Positions 31,209-44,146 of a DNA stretch of 64,000 bases are shown here, one piece after another. Numbering within the stretch: position 1 is the stretch's first letter; every line of letters begins with the position of its first letter. Position numbers and translations under genes: made by a program. The notes under the pieces were generated by a model. The model was not told the DNA's origin. It searched no databases and saw nothing but the letters and a program-made list of their open reading frames with translations. This DNA comes from Axinella damicornis (lineage: Eukaryota; Porifera; Demospongiae; Axinellida; Axinellidae), in the NCBI GenBank assembly GCA_963931865.1, contig OZ007509.1, forward strand, positions 7,677,131-7,741,130, read 5' to 3'.

Positions 31209-34200
31209 CTGCAATTGTACAGAGAAAAGAATGTTGTATGTAGCATCAGTATATTGGAACAGAAATATTTACATGTTTACAGGACACTACGCAGACCACA
31301 GATCAGTTACCATAGTGAATCTAGCAATTCAAACAACGAGAATTAATCTCAAATACGGAATTAACAATTTATCTCGGAAAGGGGGACAGGGGCTCAAATA
31401 GTAGTGTATTACAATACACAGGCTGAGTATTATGGACGAGATTGTACTGTGGATCAGGCAGTGAGAAGCCGGACTTAGTGGGGCCTGAAGCAACAGGCCA
31501 GAGAGGTCACGACCAGGGATGGTACTACAAGAAAGCAGCTGACAGCGCAGCTACAAGTGCACAGGAGTACAAGAGAGAGTGAGTCCGAGACGGAGGAGAT
31601 AACGGCACACACAAACGAGCCAGCAACGGCACGGCACACTAAGATGATTGATAACACTTTTGGCATAACACAAGAGCACGATCATGATCACAATAGACAG
31701 AGATTTGAGGGACAATATTGGGAGGCAGCTCACTCAGGCATAGTTGAGACACGTACATTCAAGGAAGAGAGAGCCGTCTCAAGAAACGGACTTGTGTTTG
31801 ATGATGTGTGCATCTCCGAGCATCAAGATACATGGCATATACTTTAATACGATGCTGTCACTGATGAAGCCCGGGCCAGGGAAAAGTTTGAAGCAACAAA
31901 CAGGCACCACCACGTGAGCCACCAATTGTCATGCACAGCAGCCGTTCCGTGCACCGATGCACTACAATATGTGGATGAATTACTAACTTTATTGCATTCC
32001 TTTATAAGACAGAAGTTGTGCACACTATATATATAGTAATATATGTACATACAAACGCTAGCTCAGTATCGGACTGCCACTATTAGTTGCATCACTATGC
32101 TTGGCAACAATGTGGGTGTTTGAATTTCAACAATTTTTCATGGAAAGGCGGCTGTTCAAACTGTTCTCGCTAGGCCTCTACCAGAGGGCACAGCTTTGGG
32201 CTTCTAATGTGCCCTTAGTGGACTGGTGTGCCCTTTGCCACCCTATTGGCTTAGATTACTTTTAGCAACCACTTGACTAAGCAACTTAAAGCAAGACTTC
32301 ACAAGGTTTCTCAATGGTATGAATCTCATTATCTGGCCAGAACACTGGATCATCACAGAATCACTATGTACCAAAATGTCTAGCCTCGTTCCCAGGCCGA
32401 GTGGGAGGAGAAAAGACGATTGACATTTGATCATCTACATCATAGCTTTGTAATTCAGATGTAACATGGTTGAAAACTATACAGACGTTCCTTTGATCTT
32501 TGAGGAGGGCCTGCAACCAAGCTAATTACTACTCTCCTATCCTTGTTTGTTTAGATCACAAGATCACCAAATGTATACATGTTACTATTTCGTTCTTGGG
32601 ATCATGACGGTGATTTACGGTTGTTATGACATCTTCCTTTACTGTGTACCGTAGTCTCATGAAATAGCGCCCACCCCCCACTTTTGGCTCAATTTCCTGT
32701 ATAGTGTCAAAGTTTACTCGAAGCACTACACTTATTACCCCGCGCGCGCATGCGCGAAGCGGGGTTAAGCAATCGGTTTTGTCTGTCCGTCGTCTGTCTG
32801 TCTGTCTGTCAGTCGAAAAAATTTGAAATCTCGCCACATAAACCAGCTAAATGGGGTCAAACAATAGCAAATAGCAAAAAACTGCTCTATGTGTACCTGA
32901 CTGAAGTCAAGGCGCTCCTTTTCGCTGTATTTCGGCTATTTCCTACTTTCATAACTATTCATAACATTGGCTCCACCTCTTCGTGACCTCAGAGTCCCAT
33001 CAAGAACAGGACACGCAGCGCATTTGGAAACTTCATGATTCGAGATGACCGCTAGGAAACAGTGTTTTCTCACGATCTATGTACTTCACAGACATCATGG
33101 CTATTGTTTCGGCTGTTTTTTCCAGCTATTTCCTATTATTCGTAACATTTGGCCCCACCTCTCCAGCTTCATAATATGTTGTATATACGGTAAGCGGTCA
33201 CTCCCACACCTTGGATATGGGCATGCACTGTATACGCGATCGCCGCCCTGTTCGATGCGCATCGGCCGGCAGAGATGTCACGTCGATTGTAGCTGCACTG
33301 CATGCATTCTGGCCTGTGGACGTTCAGCGCGGGGTATGTGTTCTATGAACACCTCTAGTTAGTCTGTGTATCGTGTCTTATATGATCTATGGTGTCTATG
33401 TATGTTGGATTGCCCATGAAGATGACTGTTCACACGGACCTCAACAAACATTTGATGGCAGTGAAGACGATGTGGTGAGCAGTCATATCCCTGAGATTGA
33501 CAGTGAGCATGCAGAGCAAGACGACAGTGCTAGTGACTCCAGCAGTGTAGACGTGATGGGAGGGCTCTGATGCATGCACGCTTGCTGCTACGTAAACGAT
33601 GGTGGGCGCTCTTTCAGGGTTGAATGTGGAAACACTCAAAAGAGTGCCCATCCCCCTGTTCGGTGAGCATGTAAGGTGCACTGCCCATGGATTCCCTTTG
33701 CGTGACTACGGTAAGTGCATATCCCTTTCACTCTGATCTTTGATGTGTTCTCAGGTGGAGCATACCAGAAGTGACACCAGCCAGAATTACAACATGAACT
33801 GATTGCCTAATGTCATTGTTAGGATGCATATACCATCGGCATCCCATATCCAGATGTGTCACCTGTGGGATACCGATTGGGTACTTTTGTCCTCCAACTT
33901 AGCAAACACTTCATTGCCTACGTCACACATTCAAATACCAATGCTATTCACTAACCAACCTAGTACATATAGCTCTCCATTTGCATTGGAATACCCTCTT
34001 ACTGATGAAAATGAGTCTGTCAAGTTTTTTTGCCCTTCAAGGAAGTAAATAAAGCTACTTTGCGAACCCTGTTGCAAGCGACAGTTCAGTATTACAATGG
34101 TGGGAATCCCCGAGGGTGAGGGAGGAAAGGGTGGTGCCCCTAAGAATACCTGTAAAGACCATGATGTGTGCATCAGGTCATCACCTCCGTACAATTGTTC

Positions 34201-36094
34201 CAAGTTTTCAATAATTTATGGCTGAAGTAATCGTGCCGTTTAGTAGCCAACGCGGGTAGTGCCACAGTGGACAGTAGAAAGATACCTAGCCTCGTTCCAA
34301 GGCTCTTGTTCTCAAGAGCGAGAGCCTGGGAACGGGGCTAGTAGATACCAGCGATGGTTACATACCAATCCAGATCAAAGTCTCCACTCAACAGCTAAGG
34401 CTCTTGCCTCTCTTCTGGACATTAATTAGTGAGGGTTTACACCAACAATCTCTGGTGTCTGGGCTGAGCCTCAGAATATTGCAAAGGCTCAGAACACATA
34501 GAAGCTCAGAACACACACAGCCATCCACATGCTGTTTGTCACTATGACCCAAATACACGTACTGCATCAAAAAGCAAACAGAGAGATCTGGCAGGTTTGT
34601 ATCGACCTCAGAAAACGCCACGACAGCTCTCAGGGAAAATGACCAACAATCTGTTCTCCTCTCTTCACACTCACAGCGAAACAGTCACGGCCCTCGAGGG
34701 CTAGACAAAGTGCTTCGATCGATCGCTGACCATTCAAATACTATTATAGCCGTGGCTACTAAAACAAGGGCAGCGTTTATTTCGTTCAGCCCTTCTGGAG
34801 GTGTGGCTATTATTCAAGGGTGGTCACTAATCAAGGGCGGCTTTTGATCGCGGAAATATGGTATACAAATCAGCTAAAAAGAGCACAGGGCTATTCCCAC
34901 AAACCACCGCATGCACATGAATCATAATAGGACCATACATGCTTAATCAAACCAGTTAGGAGCATTGGAACAGAGCATAGTATAGTCATATGCACTCCCA
35001 GGGAAATTCAACCCCAGTCTACAGGGCCATTGTTTGGCCAACATAAAGCAACTAATTCTATACCGTATCATGTATGGTCAATGTGTACATCACTTTCATA
35101 ATCATGTGCTTTTACTACATTTTCCCACACCCAGGGGCTCATTAAATAGTGCTTTGACCTGTATGTCAGTATTCTGTAAACGATTATGGAGTCACTTTAA
35201 TATGGATCTCTTAGTGCTACTCACGTGACCCTCAACGAATCAGACGCCTCAGAATCTTTGGAGCATTAAATCGCTTATTGCACACTTTAGTGTGCATTAT
35301 CTAGACAATGCACAAGTGGGTGTGGTAGATAGAGTCACAATTCTGCACAGGATGCATGGCTTCAAGTTAGGAGCGCTTCAACACCTGCGTGAAGTGGAAA
35401 TAATGGTATGTTTAAGTAATATTTATATACCACTTTGCCGTGCATTACGGGTTTTAGTGCACGAGGGCAATCTAGTTAACGCTCTTGGGCAATGACCATC
35501 CATACAGAGGAGAAAAGAGAATGGAGGCTCTACATGGTCAGAAGACTTGTTTTCTAAGCCCATTTGTGCAAAGGAGGTGAGAAATTGCCCACCCAGTGCC
35601 AACCAAGGGCTTCTACAGCCAAGCCCAGAAGCAGCCATGTCACGTTGGCCAAGTGCTAAACCCACCCACCTCTCCTTGTCCCATCCTTTCCGCTGACACA
35701 GAACCTAAGGACATTGCTGGAAGTGATATCACAAGTTGAAAGTTGCATGACACACATACATAACTATAGGTGCTCAGCAATTAAAGCGTGTGCTACTTTT
35801 TATTATGGCCAACTGCTGATTTTTAACAGGGCATGCATGCACGATGAGATAGCTATAGGGCCTACTGATTCTGCATGCATGCAGAATGAGATACCATAAT
35901 TATAAGTTGTGGCAGTAATATAAGAAACAGGGTGTGGTCAAGTTGTATAATTAGAACAGGGCTAATTGTTGACTTCCACGGAACTTTTCTCAGTGGATCT
36001 CTGGTCTGTGAGTTATGTAGATAGTACAGTATTTTGACACTTCTATTCTGATCGAACTAAGCCTTCAACGAGGCCTTCACTGCTCAAATTGCTG

Positions 36095-36129
<35 letters not shown>

Positions 36130-36727
36130 CAATCACTCTACCCCTGCTGCATGCATGTGCACGGGGTAATTATGTGTCTATACCAAATAAACGGTTAATG
36201 GGGAGGCAAATAGCATGCTATTTCATGAGGACTCTGGTACCAGGTATGGAAATATGGCCAAGCAGCTGTCTTTGAAAGGTTGCCGTTATTTTGCAGGCAC
36301 TCTGGAACAGTTTTCACTACAACAACATTGACCAAGATCTCTTGGACTGCAATATAGGTCTATCATGTCAATGCACTAGATTATATGCATGCTCAGCATG
36401 GACACAGTTACTATAAGTTGGTATACATTACATGGGGAATACTTAGACATACCAAAATCATATTAGATCTTTTCTACTGCCATACACAGTACAAATCATA
36501 GTCGCTGGACACTATGGTGCAAATAAAGTTTTACAATTTGCCAGAATAGGCTGTATTATAGCCTTGTTCCCAGGCCATGTGAGTAGTGGCCTGGGAACGA
36601 GGCTAGCTCAATTAGTGACACCTACCGGGGTATAGGTGAAGGCTCTCCAGTCTTCGTAGCATAGGCAGAATCTGGAATAGTGGAACTCTGAGTGCAAGTA
36701 TTGGCAGCACTTGTTAGTCGTCGCCAT
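30279..36727 (-). CDS. rost: Rolling-stone-like membrane protein ROST2 (intact copy)
   Basis: Exons 36626-36727 and 30279-31208 join in phase 0 to give 343 residues. Exon 1 starts MATTNKCCQYLHSEF and ends FTYTP before GTAGGT. Exon 2 starts WLPQKWQ after TTGCAG. The same hydrophobic pattern as ROST1 is seen, with HLTNG, PVRIYH, YIYSALDYG-like IYSALDYG and a longer charged C-terminal tail rich in Glu. The 5.4-kb intron spans the right breakpoint of the tandem duplication (about 36046). A CTGCAG acceptor 17 bases before the ATG suggests an untranslated 5' exon. Similarity between ROST1 and ROST2 shows an older duplication before the tandem event. Confidence 0.87.
32736..33331. mobile_element. 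Unit B-specific insertion with TACCCCGCGC ends
   Basis: TACCCCGCGC at the left and GCGCGGGGTA at the right are inverted repeats. Near the left end lie the hairpin CCCCGCGCGC/GCGCGAAGCGGGG and a CTGTCTGTCTGT run. Unit A has about 35 unrelated bases at this place, so the site is not clean. Confidence 0.55.
33373..33570 (+). other. Acidic open frame, unit B copy
   Basis: FDGSEDDVVSSHIPEIDSEH, AEQDDSASDSSSVD, stop. Differs from unit A by in-frame indels and a few substitutions. Located inside ROST2 intron 1, opposite strand. Confidence 0.3.
34287..34340. mobile_element. Foldback element, unit B copy of 17952-18005
   Basis: Same element after duplication. The loop changed (CTCTTGTTCTCAAGAGCGAG) while the hairpin was kept. 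Confidence 0.7.
35515..35740. repeat. Family member in unit B
   Basis: Copy of 19435-19670; keeps AGCCAAGCCCAGAAGCAGCC and AAGGACATTGCTGGAAGTGA. Confidence 0.6.
36559..36605. mobile_element. Foldback element (47 bp) near ROST2 exon 1
   Basis: TAGCCTTGTTCCCAGGCCA to GGCCTGGGAACGAGGCTA; ends 15 bases from the ROST2 exon 1 donor hexamer. Confidence 0.7.
36626..36727 (-). CDS. rost: ROST2 coding exon 1
   Basis: 34 codons. Recognised by parallel with ROST1 exon 1 (SEFHYSRFC against SELHYSKLC; YEDWRAFTYTP against HHDWKAFAYTP), with a GTAGGT donor in the same phase. Single copy in the window. Confidence 0.83.
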
Positions 36728-37016
36728 GGCTTGTCAGTCTAGATCTGCAGAATGATAGAAAACACATGGACGATCTGTACAAGAACCACTCCATTAGTTT
36801 GAGCATAGAGCACTATACAGCCATGTTCCCAGGTGAATGGAAACTAAAAAAGCATAGGGAGAGCCCAATTTATCGTGTGTAAAATGTACCACATGCAGAG
36901 AATTCCAGGACAAATTGGACAGCAAAAGGAAGCAGTAAATGTACCAAATGCACAATTAGCGGGAGTGGATTGCTGCATGCATGGACTCTGCATTGAATGA
37001 GCATCACATGCCCAGT

Positions 37017-37090
37017 TAGCCTAATTCCCAGGCCCACACCGTTTTCGAATTCATGCAACAGAAATCGGTGCGGGCCTGGGAACAAGACTA
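37017..37090. mobile_element. Foldback element (74 bp)
   Basis: TAGCCTAATTCCCAGGCCC to GGGCCTGGGAACAAGACTA, loop with a second palindrome. Confidence 0.65.
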
Positions 37091-37746
37091 ATACATGAGG
37101 TTGACAGAGGTCACTTCATTGCATGCACCTGTGGCTGAGTGTAATGCAAAGCGATTGTACTACAGTCCAACACACAACTCTGTCCACCCCCGTTCCCTAT
37201 AGACCCATTGCAGTTACGTCACATTTTCCGTGGAATTTCCGTATACTATCCGGAAGCCGCCATCTTGGTGTACTGAAATACATTGGCTTTATATGCAGTA
37301 TCGATCAAAACGTGTCCTGCGTTACTGGTAAGCGTTTTATTAGCCTACGTAGCAGTCACATTTCATCCGATTGAACACATACTAGAAGCATTGTTGGTTG
37401 TGTTTAACGAGATCGCCATAGAAGCTGCTATCTCCAAAAATGCTAAATAGCCGCCATGTTGGTGTCCATTTCCGTATTCTTGAATTGATGACGTTAGCTG
37501 CAACGGGTCTATACTCTAATTTTACCTACCACAGTAGCCTTCAACTCAGGTATATACTGTAAAGGTATTTACATTCACTGGTTGTATACACAGCAGCAAC
37601 CATTTGTACATGTGTAGGGTACAGCTAAGTACTTGTGGTGAGAAGCGTGGTAGATAATTGTCTAGTGCACGCAAAATTCTTTGGCAGTCCGAAATTAATT
37701 AATGGGCTAGCTGAAAGGCTATCAAATTTAGTGCCTGTACTTAAGC

Positions 37747-37861
37747 TAGCCTTACTCCCAGGCTTTCTACACCTCCAGCTTTTGATCGCTTGCAGTAGGC
37801 GAAACTTCAAGTGATCAAAAAACTCAAGGTGTAGATTCAAGAAAGGCTGGGAACGAGGCTA
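37747..37861. mobile_element. Foldback element (115 bp) with exact 9-bp direct repeat
   Basis: TAGCCTTACTCCCAGGC...GGCTGGGAACGAGGCTA, flanked by TACTTAAGC at 37738-37746 and 37862-37870. Confidence 0.85.
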
Positions 37862-39589
37862 TACTTAAGCTCCATTGAAGAATATTGGGGTTTTTTTGCC
37901 TGTTACTTGCAAGCGCTAGTAATACTGAACTACACTCACAGGCTATTAAATTGCATGGCTTCTGATCAATTAACGCTACTTTGCTGTGCAAATTGCTGTG
38001 CAAACACATTACTGGTCAATAAGCAAAAAAGGCACATAGCAACGATGTCAAATCAGAGCACCAAACAGAGAAAGAGGTTGTTTTTCTTGTTACTCTAGAG
38101 AGCTGTTATCTCCGTCTACTGTTTTTCACCGAGCACGGCGAGCAGGAATCAAGACATAGTTTTGTGAAGGTGTTGGACTCACACTTAATGCTGCTTTGCG
38201 ATTTTATTAGTTGCTTTCAAATTCTGAAGCGAGCACAAGGATTCGGGCTTGCATGTGTCACCAGACACTCTCCCCTCATGGGTGGAGTCTGGGTACGACG
38301 TACATCTAGCTTTCTGCCACCCTTGTCTCAGCAGTATGATTCGAGCAATGGCAGTGAATGCGCAACAACAAGCAGCTCTTCTTGAACACCTGGGCTGTAA
38401 CATTTGATTATATGATCAACTCCACCTTGGAGTCAACAGAGATTAGCCCTGTTTCTTGGCTGTATGTTTGCCACGCAAGCTTAACTATAAGTACACATGT
38501 AAGTGACCACACTAGTAGTAGTACATGCAGTACTAGAATACCAGGAGCTTCAAATCAAACTGTGTGCATGTTGACTGACTGGCTGACGGTGTAGCTAGTT
38601 GGTGCCCCCTTGAATGAATCTTGTGAAGCGGTCTAGAAAGGTCATGCAGCATCTATAAAGGTTATAGTCATGCATCACTTGCACTTACTTGCGATCACAC
38701 ATCAAGAATAAGCGAACTTCTCCGAGAATTCTTGGAAGCGCGGAATTACCGGTACTCAGTTACAGAGCCTTCCTTTGTCCTGTCGCGCCACAATGCACTT
38801 CACATTTGATCCCAGACCCTACTGCATTATCGTTTCCGGGGTGGGAGGGGGTGTATCTAGCTGCCGCTAGTTATAAAGCGCTAATAATTTTATTCACGAT
38901 TCGCACCTACTCGAGATTCGTGCAATCCAAACTAACTACGTACACTGCATGACATGCCATGATGTGGCAGTGCGCACACCACTTGTACCTCAGCAGCCAT
39001 ACAAACCAAAGACAACACACCACTAATTGAGTTTGTCAACTTATTAAAATTAATATCCTCTGAAATGTTGAGGAGTACATGCTAAAAGCATGTGCCCCTG
39101 CAGCTCACGATCGCTTCATCATCCTGCATGGTGTAATAGTTAGGTCTGGGACTATAATGTGCTATATTGGGTCATGGAACCAAAGTTGCATACATGTACG
39201 CAAAGCTTGTTTAGAGTCGTGTCCAGGAAGATCATGCCCATGCAAATGACCTCACAATCCAAATCGTACCTTGTACACTTATACTCCTACCACTTCCAGA
39301 CTTGATTATTGACGATAGCTATATTGTATGCACGATAGAACAAGGGCTGTATAGAAGACTGTGGTCCTGACATATGTTGTCTCCCTAGATAGTTGTCTAG
39401 CTAGGCTAACTCAGTAACTGTACATTCATCCCTATAGCCTCGTTTGGTTCGGGGCCAAGACCACGCGGCCTGGGAACAATTAAGGCTAATCCATCCCTGC
39501 GCCAGGCAATGACATGAACTTCGAGTGATGTCCAGAGTGCACCTGTACCCTTCTGTGGTAGCTACATTTCTATAATTATAATATTGGTC

Positions 39590-39684
39590 ACCTTTTCCAA
39601 ACCGACCCCAGCACAGATCGCTCCCAACGTGAGATACCGAAAGTGATCCGCACTGGGGTTGGTTTTGGTTCGGGGCCAAGACTA
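39590..39684. mobile_element. Second foldback family, 5'-damaged copy
   Basis: CCAAACCGACCCCAGCACAG to CTGGGGTTGGTTTTGGTTC, GGGGCCAAGACTA. Left tip not seen. Confidence 0.6.
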
Positions 39685-40127
39685 TCGGCCAATAAGCCCT
39701 AAATTGAATTCGCACAATCATGAACCATGCAGACATGCATAGAAGAGGTTGTTTATATCAAACTGTATACTAGTTGCAATGGGGGTAGGTCTATATTTAA
39801 GCTAGAGCCTGCCCTAGCTCCCATTAAATTTTGACTAAGTCTCGACCAATTATTAACAGTTTGATTCCCGTGGGTATTTACAGCCAGTATCTCCAGTGGG
39901 TTGGTCGCCAATTCACAGCAACCAACCCACTGCAAATACTGTCCATGGTGAGAAAAATCACACGCATCTGTTGACAATTTACAGCATAGGCTTCAATGCA
40001 AGGATAGCCATAGTAATTGAACATGACACAATGACTCCAGGTTTGTGGGACTAGGTCCCCTCCCCAGGTATTATGTGTGGGTCTGGGAAGAAAAAAAAAC
40101 AACTCAAAAACTAAACCAGATGTCTGT

Positions 40128-40265
40128 CTATAGCTTTGCCCTAGGGGGTGCAATCTCATGGCTCCTGCACCCTGGGATGGGTTTCTCTACCACTTCCCTC
40201 CACCAGGACGGCCTCTCCAGGGCCTTAGGTCCGGTCACCATTTCCTGGTACAAGTTTTTGTAGGC
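40128..40265 (-). CDS. ACOX3: ACOX3 terminal exon with AKL peroxisome signal
   Basis: 45 codons plus [13 protein letters not shown] and ERPSWWREV match the human YKNLWGAV and ERASWWPEF. The last residues are AKL followed by TAG, a standard PTS1 variant that directs import by PEX5. Confidence 0.95.
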   Translation of the reverse strand, partial: AYKNLYQEMVTGPKALERPSWWREVVEKPIPGCRSHEIAPPRAKL

Positions 40266-43200
40266 CTGCAGGATAAACAGTGTGTGTAGTAACACTCATG
40301 TATGTAACTAACTGTTCAGGGCTCTGGGTAAAATCCATTCCTAACAGGGGTTGTTTTCATCCGCAACAAAATGTTTATGAATGGAAAACACGAACAGTTT
40401 AACTCTGGCGATGTGATTCATTTTTGCTCTAATGCTTAATCTCTGAAGCTAGCCTCGTTCCCAGGCCATCTCCCACTCCAATTTAATGACCACCTGATGG
40501 AAGAGTTCAAAGGTCACATATGTGGTCATGAAAGCAGAGTGGGAGATGGCCTGGGAACGAGGCTATCAATGTAGATACGCATTATTCTTGAAACTGTGCT
40601 GGCTCAAGCCTAGATTTAATCTGACACATGTTGTAGTTGTACAAAGCAGGATAAGATCTGATGGCTATTTGGGAGAACTTAGCCTCGCTCCCAGGCCTCA
40701 GCCTCGCTCCCAGGCCTCAGCCTCGCTCCCAGGCCTCAGCCTCGCTCCCAGGCCTCAGCCTCATTTGCAGTGTGAAAAGCTGGGGCTACGGCTCAAACTA
40801 AAACAAGAGCCATGAGAACTACCGTGGATGTGACTGTGATCAAAACATATGCGTGTTGAAAACGTCTGAACACACCTTCATGACTTTCTGTGCGAATTTG
40901 AAGTACGTGGTTAACCTCGTACCCAGGCTCATGGGCACAAGGCTAGCACGTGGTTAGCCTTGTATCCAGGTTATCATAAGACATGGCTGCAACCATCATA
41001 TGCCCAGACAGAACCCTAACAGTGCTAACGTATAATATAGTGCAACCAAGGTCATTGATCACAGAATTATCCCAATAGAGTTGGAGGAGGAGCAATAACT
41101 CCTGGGATAGTCCACAAGTGGGCCTTAGAGCACAGTGCAAATTGAGGTTGTTACGGTGACACCTAACCTTTGACTAGGAATTACATCTCCATATTAAAAC
41201 TCTTTAGGGCCCAAATTTCTTTCTCTAGGTCATTTTCAGTCTATAGAACACTTAAACATACCCTAATTTCTGTTCCCTGCGCGTTGCTGGGCTCGAAACT
41301 GCTCACACAGGTAATTTCAGCTATACTAAGCGTATACGTGACTTAACCACACCCACCAATTAACGGACTTGCAATCAAGTCTCCCGAGAAATGGCAACCT
41401 GCTGTAGCTGAAAAACGGGCGATGTTTGCTGGAAATGGAGGCCCTACAAAGCCAGACGGCTACTTTCTGACCCCATTTATGCCAAAAACGATGGAAATGG
41501 CCCTCCCAGTGCCGACCAAGACCTTTCTACCGCGGAGCCCAGACACGGCCATGCTGTTTGCACCCTCCGGGTGCACCCACCCACCTCCCCTTGTCCCGCC
41601 CTTTCTGCTGTCGCAGAACCTATCTCCCAAGGACATTGCTGGAAGTCACATGATGAAGCTGAAAGTATATGACGACTTTTGGCGCTATGGGCCCTAAATT
41701 GTCAATTACAGCACTGCATCAATATAACACACTACTATTTTAGAGACACAGATATACCTCTCCATTGCTGCTGCCAATGGGAGACTTCAGGATGAAGTCA
41801 GGGGGCGCTATCACATCCACCAGGGACACAGCCTCGTTCTTCAGCTGCAAGTGGCCAGTAAAGGGGAGAGTTAACAGTGATGTACGGCATGTGTCATTAC
41901 ACTATTCAATGTACCTACCAACCAAGCTTGTGAATAACGTATATACCGACATAGCTAGTGTACTGCGTCCAATACAGGATTTATTGCACAAGGGGTGGGT
42001 ATGTAGCATGAGGTGAAGCCTCATTCTGTACATGTACACGTATTTGCCTCAAGACACTGCCCTGAGTGCAATAGCTCTTGTAGTGGACAAGACTTGTGGT
42101 AAACATACAGTGCTGTACTTACCAACAACCACAGCCAATACAAATAAATAGGCACTGCACAGCTAGGCGAGTGAAGTACAATGTAGTAACGAGGTGTGGA
42201 AGTATTTTGAGAAGTTGCCGGAGACTGAGTGTATGCTATGATCAATGAGCTAACCCACAATGGAGGCACCTCCGAGGCTTGAAGGCTTTAGAGTTTCGAA
42301 GACTTCAAAGGTTGTGATAACAAGGAACATTCGTTTAGCCTAAATTATGCACATGTACCTCACTGCACAATGTGAGGATGGAGTCTTTCAGTAGCTTGGA
42401 ATCTTGGGACCTGCTGAAGTAGCCACCTGCAGTGGGTAGATTGGTAGATGAAACACATACATTATCACACATTGCAAAGCATTAAATTTGTAACCCAATC
42501 TTGCTGCCAGGGCTGCACATGACTCATTTCCTGTTAGAGTCAATAACAGGTACTGCACTTCCTACACCTGGCCACCCCGGTAATTTGTGGAGGCATCTGG
42601 TGTCAGCGTGGAATGACTGGGTGATTCCTCCCAGGCTTCCTAGCCTACCTAGTTCCCAGGCCCCGCCCAGCTTTCTGTCGCTTAATTGCTGTATGGTTTT
42701 CTGTACAGCAAGCAACGAAAAGCTGAGTGGGGTCCTGGAAATGAAGCTAAGGCCTTCCTTCTGAGTTTCTCCAAAGCTGTGAGATAGAATCTGGGATGGA
42801 AAGCCTGGGTGTGAGGCTAGAACGTACCCTGGTAGAGAGTGCTGATGTGTTTGCTGAGGCTCCAGAGGGCGTACAGGCTGCACAGCCTGGACAGCACCAG
42901 CCTCAGTCCTCCTTCCTCAGGGGCTTCAGAGACAAACATTCCAAACCTTCGGATCACTGTATGCTGGGGAGAATCAGTACAAACTGACGTCAATCTGAAG
43001 TACGTTCCACAGCAAACACTACCCGTAGATGTGGGACTGGACAGGCATTGTCACCATCAAAGTAGCCCCGTTCCCAGTCCATGCTCTCTCCTCCCACGCA
43101 GCCTGGGAATGAGGTTACCATCAAAGTTGCTCCATATTTGCGCCATCTGCCTACCCACTCGGGTGTGGCATGGGACCACTTCACCTCTGAAGACTACACT

Positions 43201-44107
43201 TCATTGGCTCTCCTCTACACAGGAGAACCGCCAAAACAGCCTGCTTGATTCAAAAGTTCGAGTGGTCCCACAACAGACTCGAACCAGTGGGCGGATGGCG
43301 TGAGCAAATTTGATGTTGGCACTTCTGCACCTACGGGAGGTTTCTCCTGTGTTGTGCGTGCAGCATAGACACAAAGTGCCATTGTATTCAAGTACCTATG
43401 TTGCTTTCCTCTCCAAACATTATGGTGTCAACTGGTTACATACTGTTGTGAGTGCAACTCGAGTACATTATGAATTACTGGACACCATCAGTTCTAATAC
43501 AATGCAGGTGCGAAGTACAACAGGACCACACAATGTAGAAACACTGGACTTGTACCAGCATGTTGTCAAGTCAAAACAAACGCTTGGCAGCTAGAACAAT
43601 TAATCTGATAGAGTGTACCAGAGCTATGATTATCAATGTAGCAGGGAACTGTGCATTTTCAAAGCATCTGATACCCCTACAACACTATGGTAGCACCAAT
43701 GGCTTCATCATTGGGGGAACATTGATAACATCATGCACACACGAGTGTGATGTAACGACTCCAATCATACATAAACATTATGCATTATGTACACCAGTCG
43801 TAGCATGATGCTGAAGTGTCTACAGGAGTTAATATGCAGTTACTACCCATGAATCCACTCATAGACTCTGCTGGAGATACTCAGGAGCTATTTGCAACAC
43901 TGATGCTAGCAAGGGGGGGGGGGGGGGGGGAGCCCCCAAAGCTATTTCCCTCAAGACATTTCACAACCAAAATGAATTTCAGCAATACCAATTACTCTAG
44001 AATGCTCTGTGGTAAAGTTGCCTGCCCTAATGCATATGGTAGAATGCATGGCTATAAGTACCTCCACAATGCCTCAGAATCAATCAGAGCATCTATATTT
44101 CTGGGGG

Positions 44108-44146
<39 letters not shown>

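Larger units (their letters stand above)
19927..36046. repeat. Tandem segmental duplication, unit B (about 16.1 kb)
   Basis: Direct copy of unit A. The right breakpoint is in ROST2 intron 1, where similarity stops after GACACTTCTA. It is longer by about 2.6 kb because of insertions at 22882-23483, about 23930-24260, 24940-25952, about 27002-27577 and 32736-33358. The A/B junction has at most one base of shared sequence, so an end-joining origin is more likely than recombination between repeats. Confidence 0.93.
36745..40127. other. Intergenic region between ROST2 and ACOX3
   Basis: The two genes lie on the same strand. Foldback elements at 37017, 37747 and 39590 are the only clear features. 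A poly(A)-like A9 at 40091-40099 follows the ACOX3 stop. No coding exon recognised. Confidence 0.5.
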
